DNA of 64,000 nucleotides, from the NCBI RefSeq assembly GCF_038719015.1, contig NZ_CP152276.1:2151501-2215500 (forward strand). Direction: 5' to 3'. Below are positions 53,004 to 60,497 of this stretch, piece by piece. The notes beneath the pieces were generated by a model. The model had not been told where the DNA came from. It saw only the letters and a program-made list of their open reading frames with translations, and did no database searches. Origin of the DNA: Nguyenibacter vanlangensis. GTDB lineage: Bacteria > Pseudomonadota > Alphaproteobacteria > Acetobacterales > Acetobacteraceae. Each line of letters opens with the position of its first letter. Position 1 is the stretch's first letter. The position numbers were made by a program, and so were the translations under genes.

Positions 53004-53044
53004 ATTGGCACAAGCCGGGGGGCGATTGGCACAAATTGGCACAA
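53004..53044. promoter_or_regulatory. ATTGGCACAA direct repeats, candidate integrase arm sites
   Basis: Three exact copies (53004-53013, 53025-53034 and 53035-53044) and a partial fourth lie about 90-130 bases inside the element from the tRNA fragment. TTCGGCA words repeat just before. The 52913-53445 interval holds no convincing gene; a short frame at 52980 consists of these repeats. Confidence 0.55.
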
Positions 53045-53445
53045 AAAATGGCACCGGACGCCAGCGGACTTCGCCCAATTTTCACATTATCGTGAACGCC
53101 ATTTCAACAGGTATATCGACGGCATCCGGTCAGGTCAGTCCGATGTCGTCGGTTTAATTCCGCAAAAGGCGGCATTTCCCGTTGCCTTTCGTCTCGATGT
53201 GGGCTACTGAAATTATTGACGTTTAGGCCGTGCGAACGGTCCGACGCTTGAGCAAGACGTGAACAGGGAAAGCCGGGTGAAAACCCCCGTGCGAGCCCAT
53301 GTCCCCCTGGCAGACGGTATTGGGGGCTGGGAGTGGGATGGTGGCGACCGTCATGACCGGTCGATAACGCAGCCAGCATCGCCTATAGACTGAAGGCCGC
53401 TCAAGCCTCTCGGACACACCTTCTCTGAAAGGAGGGTGGTTCGCC

Positions 53446-53757
53446 ATGCGTATCACGACCACTCTTGACCCCATTGTTCTGACAGAACGTCAAGCCGCCG
53501 CCCGCTTGGGCTTAAGCGCGGATTATCTTTATCGACTCCGAGTCGATGGGCCACGCCGCCGTTCGTCCGCCGAACAGCCCCTTCCCCCTGGCCCGACATA
53601 TCTCCGAATCGGCAGACGAATCGTCTATCGCCCTGCCGACCTAGACGCGTGGTTGGCCGCTCTGGCGGACGGCTCAGTCTACGCGCGGCAGTCGCGCGGT
53701 CGAGGCAGGCCGAGGAAGTCCGAATTCGCCGCGCGCCAACAACAGGCGGAGGGCTGA
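53446..53757 (+). CDS. AlpA/excisionase-like helix-turn-helix protein
   Basis: A 103-residue DNA-binding protein of the MerR/AlpA-type winged helix fold: LTERQAAARLGLSADYLYRL followed by TYLRIGRRIVYRPADLDAWL, the usual pattern of excisionases and AlpA regulators. A near-perfect AGGAGGGTGG site precedes ATG 53446. As the first gene inside the attachment site it is the natural candidate for the element's recombination directionality factor. The basic tail (RQSRGRGRPRKSE) may contact DNA. Confidence 0.82.
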   Translation: MRITTTLDPIVLTERQAAARLGLSADYLYRLRVDGPRRRSSAEQPLPPGPTYLRIGRRIVYRPADLDAWLAALADGSVYARQSRGRGRPRKSEFAARQQQAEG

Positions 53758-53760
53758 ACG

Positions 53761-53937
53761 ATGGCACGCAACCTGCCGCGCACAAGCCCGCACCCATGCC
53801 GACAGAGGGCACCCCCCCCCCGAGGCCACAGGTCGCGATTACGTAATCGCGACCTGACGACAGGGCGGTCAATCGAACAGCAAATCAGCAATAAGCCCGC
53901 TGTCACCGGCAGCGGGCAACGGGAAAGGTGTATCTAG
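53761..53937 (+). CDS. possible 58-residue basic protein
   Basis: ATG 53761 follows the HTH stop by 3 bases, but the frame spans a nine-C run and the 28-bp palindrome, and its product (rich in arginine and proline) has no family. It may be translated through coupling or may be non-coding. Confidence 0.25.
   Translation: MARNLPRTSPHPCRQRAPPPRGHRSRLRNRDLTTGRSIEQQISNKPAVTGSGQRERCI
53829..53856. repeat. 28-bp perfect palindrome
   Basis: Arms CAGGTCGCGATTAC and GTAATCGCGACCTG meet with no spacer. It lies about 80 bases after the excisionase-like gene and 80 before the next membrane gene. A gap-free palindrome of this length suggests a dimer-bound operator, a replication/transfer site or a cruciform. 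Confidence 0.8.
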
Positions 53938-54254
53938 TGAGCAAGAATAGCTTTCGCATCATTCGAGCAATTGCACTCGATGTTGTTAACGCTGTTGTTA
54001 ACGTTGTCGTCGGCATCTGCGTCATGTGCGTTGTTCTTCCAATCCTGGCCTTAATCGGATGGTTGACTAAGGACTGGGCTCAACAGCACATGCCCACATC
54101 TGGACTGTTCAGTGTCCTGTTTAGGAACTTTCCGCCGGAAGCCTTTGTGCCGTTTCTAATCGTCGTGCTCGCATGCTGCATTTTTTCTTGTGCGAGCAAA
54201 TTGTTAAGGGCGCGCGTTTGCGCGCAATGCCCCAATCGAATCAGGGAGAACTGA
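53937..54254 (+). CDS. small membrane protein of the element
   Basis: About 105 residues with two hydrophobic segments (VNVVVGICVMCVVLPILALI and FVPFLIVVLACCIFSCASKL). The start is GTG 53937 or GTG 53928, both after GGGAAAGG. The C-terminal tail ends CAQCPNRIREN with a CxxC pair. No family is recognised. Confidence 0.6.
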   Translation: MSKNSFRIIRAIALDVVNAVVNVVVGICVMCVVLPILALIGWLTKDWAQQHMPTSGLFSVLFRNFPPEAFVPFLIVVLACCIFSCASKLLRARVCAQCPNRIREN

Positions 54255-54257
54255 ACC

Positions 54258-54701
54258 ATGGGTGCGCAACTGACAGCCGAAGAAATCCGTAGCGTCTCCG
54301 ACCGCCTGGCCGGAGCCCTGGACTACAGAATTGACATTCGGGACATCGTGCAGGACGACGGAACACCACTGCACGCAGCGGCGACGTTCCCTGTCGGCAC
54401 ACGCCACGAAGAAACATTCGCGTTCAGTGCGGCGGTCGGCGGCGTTCTGGTGAACGGAAGAATGCTCGCGAACGATACCGGCTTCGCTCTTCTTGATGGC
54501 GCATGGCGGGCGACGTGCGGCGGGAGAGAAGTCGAACAGAAGGTTGCAGGGACCGGAACAATTGAAGATGCCGAATGGGTGCCGGTGGACTTACACCACC
54601 TGCACGGACGGGCGGGCAAGGAGGTGCGGGAATGGCTGGTTTCCGAGGCCGTCAGGTATCTCATCGAGACGCTAGATGCGGAACTTGCCAACCTCGCCTG
54701 A
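54258..54701 (+). CDS. hypothetical protein, 147 residues
   Basis: A soluble acidic protein starting MGAQLTAEEIRSVSDRLAGA with an AGGGAGAA site. Central strands (YRIDIRDIVQDDGTPLHAAA) and an acidic C-terminal helix. It follows the membrane gene by 3 bases. No family is recognised. Confidence 0.65.
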   Translation: MGAQLTAEEIRSVSDRLAGALDYRIDIRDIVQDDGTPLHAAATFPVGTRHEETFAFSAAVGGVLVNGRMLANDTGFALLDGAWRATCGGREVEQKVAGTGTIEDAEWVPVDLHHLHGRAGKEVREWLVSEAVRYLIETLDAELANLA

Positions 54702-54813
54702 CACCCAGCAAGCTAGGGTTAAGCGCCCTGGCTAACCCTGCCAGTCAGAAATCATCACAGGAACAGCACGGGAACGTTGAAATCATGCATCCCATGACTG
54801 TTCAATATAGAGA

Positions 54814-54961
54814 AAGCCCGCCCTTCCGGTCATCGGTCCAGCAAGACCTACGGAAAGAGCGGGCTTCAAAGAAGCGCGACGACGACGACGCGATGAGCAG
54901 AAGATAACCCCGCCATCGGCCGGCTTTCAACACTCATCGCACCAACGATGGGTGTTTTTTT
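54814..54961 (+). promoter_or_regulatory. attenuator-like leader before the putative rep gene
   Basis: A first stem AAGCCCGC/GCGGGCTT (54814-54821 and 54859-54866), further paired by TTCCG and CGGAA words, is followed by a second stem ACACTCATCG/CGATGGGTGT (54929-54938 and 54945-54954) and seven T. The T-run touches the ATG of the next gene (54962). It can be read as an intrinsic terminator for the upstream operon or as an attenuator in a copy-control leader. Confidence 0.6.
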
Positions 54962-56920
54962 ATGGGTGCGGACAGACGGCAGTTTTGGGTCGATGCGGAG
55001 GACCGGCAGCGGTTCGCATCGACCCATGCCGTCCAGGCTCCTGAAATCGAGATTGCCGGCTTTGCTCACAGTCAGGAAAGCGCGACGACCCGCGACATTG
55101 ATTTGGCGAGACGCATCAAAGAGAAGACCGGCTTTTCATTATTCGCGAGCAACCCTGCCGCAGTTTTCGACGCGGCAAGCATATCGCCATCAAAAATACC
55201 GGTATCCGCGCTTCTCGTGCGAAGCCGACTTTTTGAGACGCAAGCGGTGCGCGAAGCGGCGGACTGGGGAAAATGGTTCTCGGCATACTGCTCCGGGAAC
55301 GAGCGAGCGCGCCGCAACATCAAGCACATTCAGATTCGCATGACGGCAGTTGACCATGCACGTCATTCGGATGGTGTGCATGAAGTCAGACGCTTGCGGG
55401 CAGAAGGAAATCGAAATTACGGCTGCATGAAGCAGGCGCTCGACGACATGCGCAGGAAGAGCAAGTTGCTGCATGGCATCGTGTTCCCGCAATATTGCGG
55501 GACACACGACGTTTTGGAAAAAGGCGGCTGGATTGTTAAGCGGCATTACCATATCGGCATCGATATCGACATGAGCGAATTGTATACGCCTGAAGATTTT
55601 CAATTCATTCTGAACAAAATCAATAAGTATTTGGCCGCCAGAGGTTTTGAAGTTTACGTCCCCGAAAGTGAAGAAGACGAAGAAGAACAGGATGACGGGC
55701 GCGCAGGAAAGTATGCCTCGCCGAAGGTGAAGAAATGCGAAGACCTGGACCCCGAAGCTCTTCTTATTTATCATCTGGAAACAAGACAATGTAAGAATCT
55801 ATACGTGCCAATCGGTGATTATAAGTGCTGGCGGGCAGAAATGAACGACGGCGGGTTTCGGCCAAAATATGGAAAGGGTGGCACCAGCATTGAAATGCAG
55901 CCATTGCAGACCCGCGCGCCGAAGACATCATGCCGCCAGCCCGCTGCCCGCGCACTTGTTCACTATCGCGGCGACGGGTCGGAGTTAAGAACGAATCTCA
56001 TCATCGCGAACAACGGCGGCGTCGGCCTGAACCCCGCCGCGATTGAGGGGTGCGACCTAGACGACGATATCAAGCGCGCCCGCCATCTCGCCGACCAGTC
56101 CGTGGGGACGGCAATCCGGCGGTCGGGCGACGATGCGAAGACCGCGCTGGCGGACTGGCTTCGGTCACGTCTACCCAAATCTTATAACAACTCAGGAAAT
56201 GGTAACGCATGCTGTCCTATCCGTGAAGCTGTCCGCTCCCGGCCTTATGACGTCGCGCAAGTCATGAATGAAGCCCATGGCTATCTACCCGGTATCGTTC
56301 GGGCCGTCTCGACCGGCCGCCCAGCAGACGTGAGGGAGCGGCTGGCGGAGGTCGTCCAGGCAGCGCGGCGACGCTGGGCCTTCATCTCATATGTGCGCGA
56401 ACTGGCGACCGGAGAGACAGAAAAAGAGGCGGTAGACTGCGGAATATCGAGAGAGACGGAGAACGAATGGAGGAAGCGGGCTGGGCAGGTGCTTGATGAA
56501 ATCATCAATCCGCCGGTCCCTGCCAAGGCCGCCCGGCCTGCTTGTCTGCGCCTGTCGCCCAGGACACCGGCAGACCAGCCGAGCGCAGCGATAAACGAAC
56601 GCGCCGCGAGCAGCCCGAACGCCGAAGGCGGCGGGAATGATGCAGGCACATGGGCGCGGGTAATCGCCGACCAGCGGGCCGAGCATTCCGCCACCATCGC
56701 CGCCCGCCCAGCACCAGCACCGACAGAACTAATCGCAGCATATCGCAAGATGGCGAGCAGGGATTGTCGGGTCGGGTCGAGCGATTGGATGCGCATGCTC
56801 TCAGAAGAGACGGAGGCGTTCGAACGAGCCGAAGCAGCATGCCGAGCAGCGAACGACGACGTGCTTTTGAGCGAACTCATGTTCGAGCGCCGGAAGAGCA
56901 AGCAAGCGCGACAAGGGTGA
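54962..56920 (+). CDS. putative HUH-type replication/mobilisation protein
   Basis: A 652-residue protein. Near residues 122-132 a strand (HIQIRMTAVD) and then RHYHIGIDID (His195-Tyr196-His197) give the histidine-hydrophobic-histidine pattern of HUH endonucleases, followed by a helix with a candidate catalytic tyrosine (NKINKYLAARGF, Tyr223). An acidic run (ESEEDEEEQDD) follows. Near residue 490 a segment with helix-turn-helix character (TEKEAVDCGISRETENEWRK) could bind DNA. The start is uncertain: ATG 54962 has no binding site and follows a terminator-like stem. The assignment to HUH is inference. Confidence 0.5.
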   Translation: MGADRRQFWVDAEDRQRFASTHAVQAPEIEIAGFAHSQESATTRDIDLARRIKEKTGFSLFASNPAAVFDAASISPSKIPVSALLVRSRLFETQAVREAADWGKWFSAYCSGNERARRNIKHIQIRMTAVDHARHSDGVHEVRRLRAEGNRNYGCMKQALDDMRRKSKLLHGIVFPQYCGTHDVLEKGGWIVKRHYHIGIDIDMSELYTPEDFQFILNKINKYLAARGFEVYVPESEEDEEEQDDGRAGKYASPKVKKCEDLDPEALLIYHLETRQCKNLYVPIGDYKCWRAEMNDGGFRPKYGKGGTSIEMQPLQTRAPKTSCRQPAARALVHYRGDGSELRTNLIIANNGGVGLNPAAIEGCDLDDDIKRARHLADQSVGTAIRRSGDDAKTALADWLRSRLPKSYNNSGNGNACCPIREAVRSRPYDVAQVMNEAHGYLPGIVRAVSTGRPADVRERLAEVVQAARRRWAFISYVRELATGETEKEAVDCGISRETENEWRKRAGQVLDEIINPPVPAKAARPACLRLSPRTPADQPSAAINERAASSPNAEGGGNDAGTWARVIADQRAEHSATIAARPAPAPTELIAAYRKMASRDCRVGSSDWMRMLSEETEAFERAEAACRAANDDVLLSELMFERRKSKQARQG

Positions 56921-57002
56921 TGATGAGCAGGAATTCATTTGCAAAGTACAAATAAAAATTCACCTATAAATTGATAAAATCGAGTTTACGCAAAGTTTGC
57001 TG

Positions 57003-57030
57003 TACCAAATTCTATAGAATTTGGTATAAT
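57003..57030 (+). promoter_or_regulatory. 24-bp perfect palindrome overlapping a TATAAT box
   Basis: TACCAAATTCTA/TAGAATTTGGTA is a gap-free palindrome (57003-57026), and its last two bases begin TATAAT (57025-57030). The gene at 57098 starts about 68 bases later. A repressor sitting here would block the promoter. No good -35 box is seen at the usual spacing. Confidence 0.6.
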
Positions 57031-57097
57031 GACATCAGGACAGGACGAACGGGACTTTCCTCGTATCGTTTTCTGTACCGTAACTTCGGGGGCAATT

Positions 57098-57754
57098 ATG
57101 ATGAGTGAAGCCGAGACTGGTGCGAGAATAAGGCATCACATCAATGAAGCCTGGGTGGTGCTGATGGGGAAAAAGAAGGTGGATTACGGCATGATGAATC
57201 ATCACGTGGAGCATCACAAGCAGATTGCGGGGGCAATCGCGAGGGACGCGCTGGTGTCGAAGATTGGTCCGGAACGCTTGCAAGAGTGGAAAGACGCGGG
57301 AATGGACGCTCTCTCTGCAAGAGAGGACATTGGCAGGACGGCGGACATTGAACAGGAGTTGATAGAAGATGACTGCCCCATGACCGGAGCGCAAAGGCGG
57401 GAATGGCGTGAGGATTTGAGAAAAGCGAGAGATGAATACGAGACAAAAAAAGAGCATCTTCGAAATTTGAGGCTAGGCGTGGAAGGTGCCTTCGCGGGAT
57501 ATGGGGTGGATATTGTGGGGTGGGGATTGGGATTCATGTTGAAAGTAGCGGAGGTTAAATTAGAAGAAACGGAGGTAAAAATACGCGTGCTTGCGAATGA
57601 GTTTTGTGGCAATCCAAAAGAAGAAGATTTGGACCCCCTCGTAAGTGAGTCTAATAGGAGGAAGGTTGAACTAGACGTTCTGAAAGAAATTGCAGACGAG
57701 CGCGAGGAATATTATTTCTTTCCGAATTTCAGGCCGCAGTATGATGAGGATTGA
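57098..57754 (+). CDS. hypothetical coiled-coil-rich protein of the element
   Basis: A 218-residue protein from ATG 57098 (GGGGG upstream; the earlier ATG at 57029 overlaps the promoter). It starts MMSEAETGARIRHHINEAWV, has a histidine cluster (MNHHVEHHKQI), a central long charged helix region (REWREDLRKARDEYETKKEHLR) and a glycine-rich hydrophobic stretch (GAFAGYGVDIVGWGLGFML). No family is recognised. It is followed after 1 base by the recombinase gene and shares its transcript. Confidence 0.65.
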   Translation: MMSEAETGARIRHHINEAWVVLMGKKKVDYGMMNHHVEHHKQIAGAIARDALVSKIGPERLQEWKDAGMDALSAREDIGRTADIEQELIEDDCPMTGAQRREWREDLRKARDEYETKKEHLRNLRLGVEGAFAGYGVDIVGWGLGFMLKVAEVKLEETEVKIRVLANEFCGNPKEEDLDPLVSESNRRKVELDVLKEIADEREEYYFFPNFRPQYDED

Positions 57755-57755
57755 C

Positions 57756-58460
57756 ATGACAACATACGGATATGCCCGCGTCAGCACGCCCCGTCAGAAC
57801 ATTACCCCGCAAGTAAAAGCCTTGCGGGCGGCTGGCATCCCGAAAGACCGCATCTTTCAAGACAAATCGACCGGACGCGTTGTGAACCGTCCGGGCCTGA
57901 ACGGGCTTCTTGCCGCCATTCAGCCGGGCGACATCGTGATGTGTTGGAAAGTGGACCGCCTCGGGCGCACATTCATCGAATGCGCCCAGGTTGCCGCCCG
58001 ACTGATGGAATGTAAGGTAAATATCAAGGCCCTGACCGGCGGTGCTGACTCAAGCACCCCGGAAGGCCGATTCATGCTGCATGCCCTGCTAGCCGTCGCC
58101 GAACTCGAAACAGAACTTCGGGCCGAACGCCAGGCCGCCGGGCTTGAAGACGCCCGCGAGAAGCGCGCAAAGGCAGGCCGTCAAGGCGTCGGGGGTGGCA
58201 GACGCCCGACGCTGACATCCCGCCAGCGACAGCATGCAATGCAGATGCGGGCGGAGGGCCGGTCTATCACCGAAATCCAGCGACTTTTCAATGTCAGCCG
58301 AGGCGTCGCCCAGCGTGCCGCAGCAGGCCGGGAAACGACGCTTGATGACGAGGACTTCAAGACGCCCGCAGACCGGGAGCGCCTGCGCCGGGCTAACGCG
58401 ATGCTCGACCGGCTGGAACCTCGGCAGATTGACATTGAAGATGCAATCCGGGCGGCATGA
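57756..58460 (+). CDS. serine recombinase (resolvase/invertase family)
   Basis: A 234-residue recombinase: catalytic Ser10 in YGYARVSTPRQ, conserved arginines in VDRLGRTF and the GRFMLHALLAVAELETELRA helix, and a C-terminal helix-turn-helix (SITEIQRLFNVSRGVAQRAA). It is a small resolvase rather than a large integrase, so it likely resolves element dimers or inverts a segment. ATG 57756 has GAGGA upstream; the frame before it belongs to the previous gene. Confidence 0.92.
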   Translation: MTTYGYARVSTPRQNITPQVKALRAAGIPKDRIFQDKSTGRVVNRPGLNGLLAAIQPGDIVMCWKVDRLGRTFIECAQVAARLMECKVNIKALTGGADSSTPEGRFMLHALLAVAELETELRAERQAAGLEDAREKRAKAGRQGVGGGRRPTLTSRQRQHAMQMRAEGRSITEIQRLFNVSRGVAQRAAAGRETTLDDEDFKTPADRERLRRANAMLDRLEPRQIDIEDAIRAA

Positions 58461-58468
58461 GAATCGGC

Positions 58469-58509
58469 TTGACTCTTTGTTTACGTACATTTACCGTATG
58501 TGTACGTAA
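58469..58509 (+). promoter_or_regulatory. promoter with inverted-repeat operator for the RHH-YfbU gene
   Basis: TTGACT (58469-58474) and TACCGT (58492-58497) are 17 bases apart. An inverted repeat TTACGTACA/TGTACGTAA (58481-58489 and 58501-58509, 11-base spacer) overlaps the -10 box. It lies 18 bases before the start codon of a protein with a ribbon-helix-helix domain, pointing to autoregulation. Confidence 0.65.
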
Positions 58510-58527
58510 CCAAAGCGCAGGTGTCCA

Positions 58528-59238
58528 ATGCCTCCAAAGTCAGAACGATTTGAACTCCGCCTAGATGAGTCATTCCTTGCACGGGTAGACGCCTGGCGGC
58601 TTTCCCGACCAAGCGAACCATCGAGAGCCGAAGCCGTGAGGTCTTTGGTTGAAATGGGTCTTCAATCATATTCTGCGGATAACATGAACTTTTCCAGTCC
58701 GGAAAAGCTAATGACCGTGATGTTGGCTGAAATTCACCGAGCGGTTGTGAAAAAACCCGAGATTGACCCTACCTTCATCATCGAAGCCTTGTGCGGCGCA
58801 GATTACTGGGCAATTCCTTTCAGGTATTCGGGGATTTTCCCACCGAATAGCTGCCCTCCGGAAGTCGTAAAGGAGGTCATCGACATTCTGGACATGTGTG
58901 ACTTTCTAGAGAGTAGCATCCAAAACCTTCCCGAAGGAGAGATGAGGCGTCTAGATGAGCATTTCTCTTATGACTTTGACAAGATATTCGTTGGTTTCGA
59001 CGGCAATAACGAACATTGGCATATGGGCGTCGTCAGAATGCTTACAGGCCAACTGGAGCGCTTTTCCCGTTTCAAAGACAGGGAACTCAATAGTCATTCT
59101 CCGATAACACTTGAAAGATATCGGCGCATGTTTTCGGTATTTGCCCCCCTGCGCCTCGAAAGTATGGGAAGACGGCTTTCTTTCCAGGCACTCGAACGTA
59201 TTCTAGAGGCTGGCTATGGCAGAACCGTCAAAGGTTGA
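58528..59238 (+). CDS. ribbon-helix-helix / YfbU fusion protein
   Basis: A 236-residue protein. The first 50 residues form a ribbon-helix-helix (KSERFELRLDESFLARVDAW...SRAEAVRSLVEMGLQ). The rest matches E. coli YfbU: PPEVVKEVIDILDMCDFLES, then FVGFDGNNEHWHMGVVRMLT and ERYRRMFSVFAPLRLESMG. YfbU has been linked to toxin-like or stress functions, but its role is not established. The fusion resembles a repressor joined to an effector. The inverted repeat upstream is its probable operator. Intact. Confidence 0.8.
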   Translation: MPPKSERFELRLDESFLARVDAWRLSRPSEPSRAEAVRSLVEMGLQSYSADNMNFSSPEKLMTVMLAEIHRAVVKKPEIDPTFIIEALCGADYWAIPFRYSGIFPPNSCPPEVVKEVIDILDMCDFLESSIQNLPEGEMRRLDEHFSYDFDKIFVGFDGNNEHWHMGVVRMLTGQLERFSRFKDRELNSHSPITLERYRRMFSVFAPLRLESMGRRLSFQALERILEAGYGRTVKG

Positions 59239-59259
59239 CCGCGTTACCCCCACATACCA

Positions 59260-59319
59260 CATATCCCCAGCGGCTCCCTTGGCTACGCTCAAAGACGCCC
59301 TTCCGCCGCTGGGGATATG
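59260..59319. repeat. 15-bp inverted repeat with 30-base loop
   Basis: CATATCCCCAGCGGC and GCCGCTGGGGATATG are perfect complements. It lies in the convergent gap after the RHH-YfbU gene. A second small palindrome, AGTCAGC-TT-GCTGACT on the minus strand (59416-59431), ends 14 bases before the next gene's stop. Either may terminate transcription; no T-runs are present. Confidence 0.65.
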
Positions 59320-59445
59320 CTCCGGCTACGCCTACGGCCCTGGCGGGCTGGAATGCGGGGACAACGCTACCCGCTATGTGCCGGGACAACGCAACGCATC
59401 CGCGATGCGAAAGGAAGTCAGCAAGCTGACTATTTATCATCGTCT

Positions 59446-59943
59446 TCACGAGCCGGGCCAGTGCCATTCCTTGCCTTTGCGAACGGTGATTTCCTTCAGC
59501 CTTTCGACGGTATCGCGTCCAGCGACGACATATGCTAGCCAGAGCATGTCGAACGCGGCCTCTGAATGTCGGCCAGCTTTTGAGTTCTTCTGTATACGCG
59601 ACATCAGTGCAGTCGTGTCGTCTGTTGCGACTTCACCCGTAATCACGGCCATGAACTCATCCGTTGCGTCAACTCCATTGTGAAACAGCCGCGTCCACGG
59701 TCCGTCAGGCGTCGGGATTACCACGCCATCTGCGCTCAAGCCGTAAACGATTGAGTCTGTATTTAAGCCGCCCGCTCTAATACTGACCGTGCGAAGTTCC
59801 CCTTTCTCGTGGACTTGCGGCCGGGAGAGCTTCGCGAATCTTATCCAGTCCAGCGCATCGACCCACTCGCCAGCACTATTCTTGAAGAACAGTGTCGGAA
59901 TGTCACCGTTCATCCCGCGCATTTCTTCTTTTGTCTCAATCAC
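59446..59943 (-). CDS. hypothetical protein of the element, 165 residues
   Basis: A soluble protein (MIETKEEMRGMNGDIPTLFF) with an NSAGEWVDALDWIRFAKLSR segment and DGVVIPTPDGPWTRLFHNGV. No family is recognised. Its start overlaps the stop of the next gene upstream by 4 bases (ATGA), so it is the third member of a tightly coupled cluster with the two paralogues at 59940 and 60490. Confidence 0.65.
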   Translation of the reverse strand: MIETKEEMRGMNGDIPTLFFKNSAGEWVDALDWIRFAKLSRPQVHEKGELRTVSIRAGGLNTDSIVYGLSADGVVIPTPDGPWTRLFHNGVDATDEFMAVITGEVATDDTTALMSRIQKNSKAGRHSEAAFDMLWLAYVVAGRDTVERLKEITVRKGKEWHWPGS

Positions 59944-60497
59944 GCTAAATCTCCCACATCCAGTTCCCCCCAGCCGCCCTCCGCAAAATCCGGCAAGTCC
60001 GGCCTGTCTTCCTCGCCAGCCACGTCCACCCCGCCTTCCCGCGCCACCGCATCGAGAGCCCGCAGCACATCCGCCATCACGTCCCCGGCGGTCCGCGCAA
60101 CCGACGCCCGCACCGCATCATCACACCGAAACCGCACCACGCCGCCCGCGCTGGCCGAGAACAGCGCGGGCAGAATCTCCGGGTCCGCCCCCGGCCAGCC
60201 CTTTCCCAGCACAATCGCGAACTCACGATGCGCACCGGCATACAGAACCCCGATTGCGTGCGGCCGGCACAGCGCGTCATCGGCCCATATTTCCAAGAAA
60301 ATGACGCCACCCGCACCCGGCGGCAGACGGAAATCATGGCGGGGGCGACGGGTTGCGCGCAGTCGTCCGACCGCCGCACTGTCGAACGTCAGCGTTTCCG
60401 ATGCCTGCCGGGCGGCCTGCTGGACGGCATCGACCAGACCGGTTGCGGCGCAGGGATACAGAAGCGGAGGCGGGCCGGACTTGAGAGAATCAAGCAT
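59940..60497 (-). CDS. hypothetical protein, paralogue of the gene at 60490
   Basis: A 185-residue protein sharing a core with its neighbour: RLRATRRPRHDFRLPPGAGG, VIFLEIWADDALCRPHAIGV and LGKGWPGADPEILPALFSAS align with the corresponding segments of the upstream protein. The start ATG 60497 lies 8 bases inside the upstream gene. Function unknown; a tandem duplication in a coupled operon. Confidence 0.7.
   Translation of the reverse strand: MLDSLKSGPPPLLYPCAATGLVDAVQQAARQASETLTFDSAAVGRLRATRRPRHDFRLPPGAGGVIFLEIWADDALCRPHAIGVLYAGAHREFAIVLGKGWPGADPEILPALFSASAGGVVRFRCDDAVRASVARTAGDVMADVLRALDAVAREGGVDVAGEEDRPDLPDFAEGGWGELDVGDLA

Noticed and set aside
52980..53210. A 76-codon plus frame between the tRNA fragment and the HTH gene.
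   Set aside because: It is built on the ATTGGCACAA repeats, has no binding site and no family feature; more likely attachment-site DNA.
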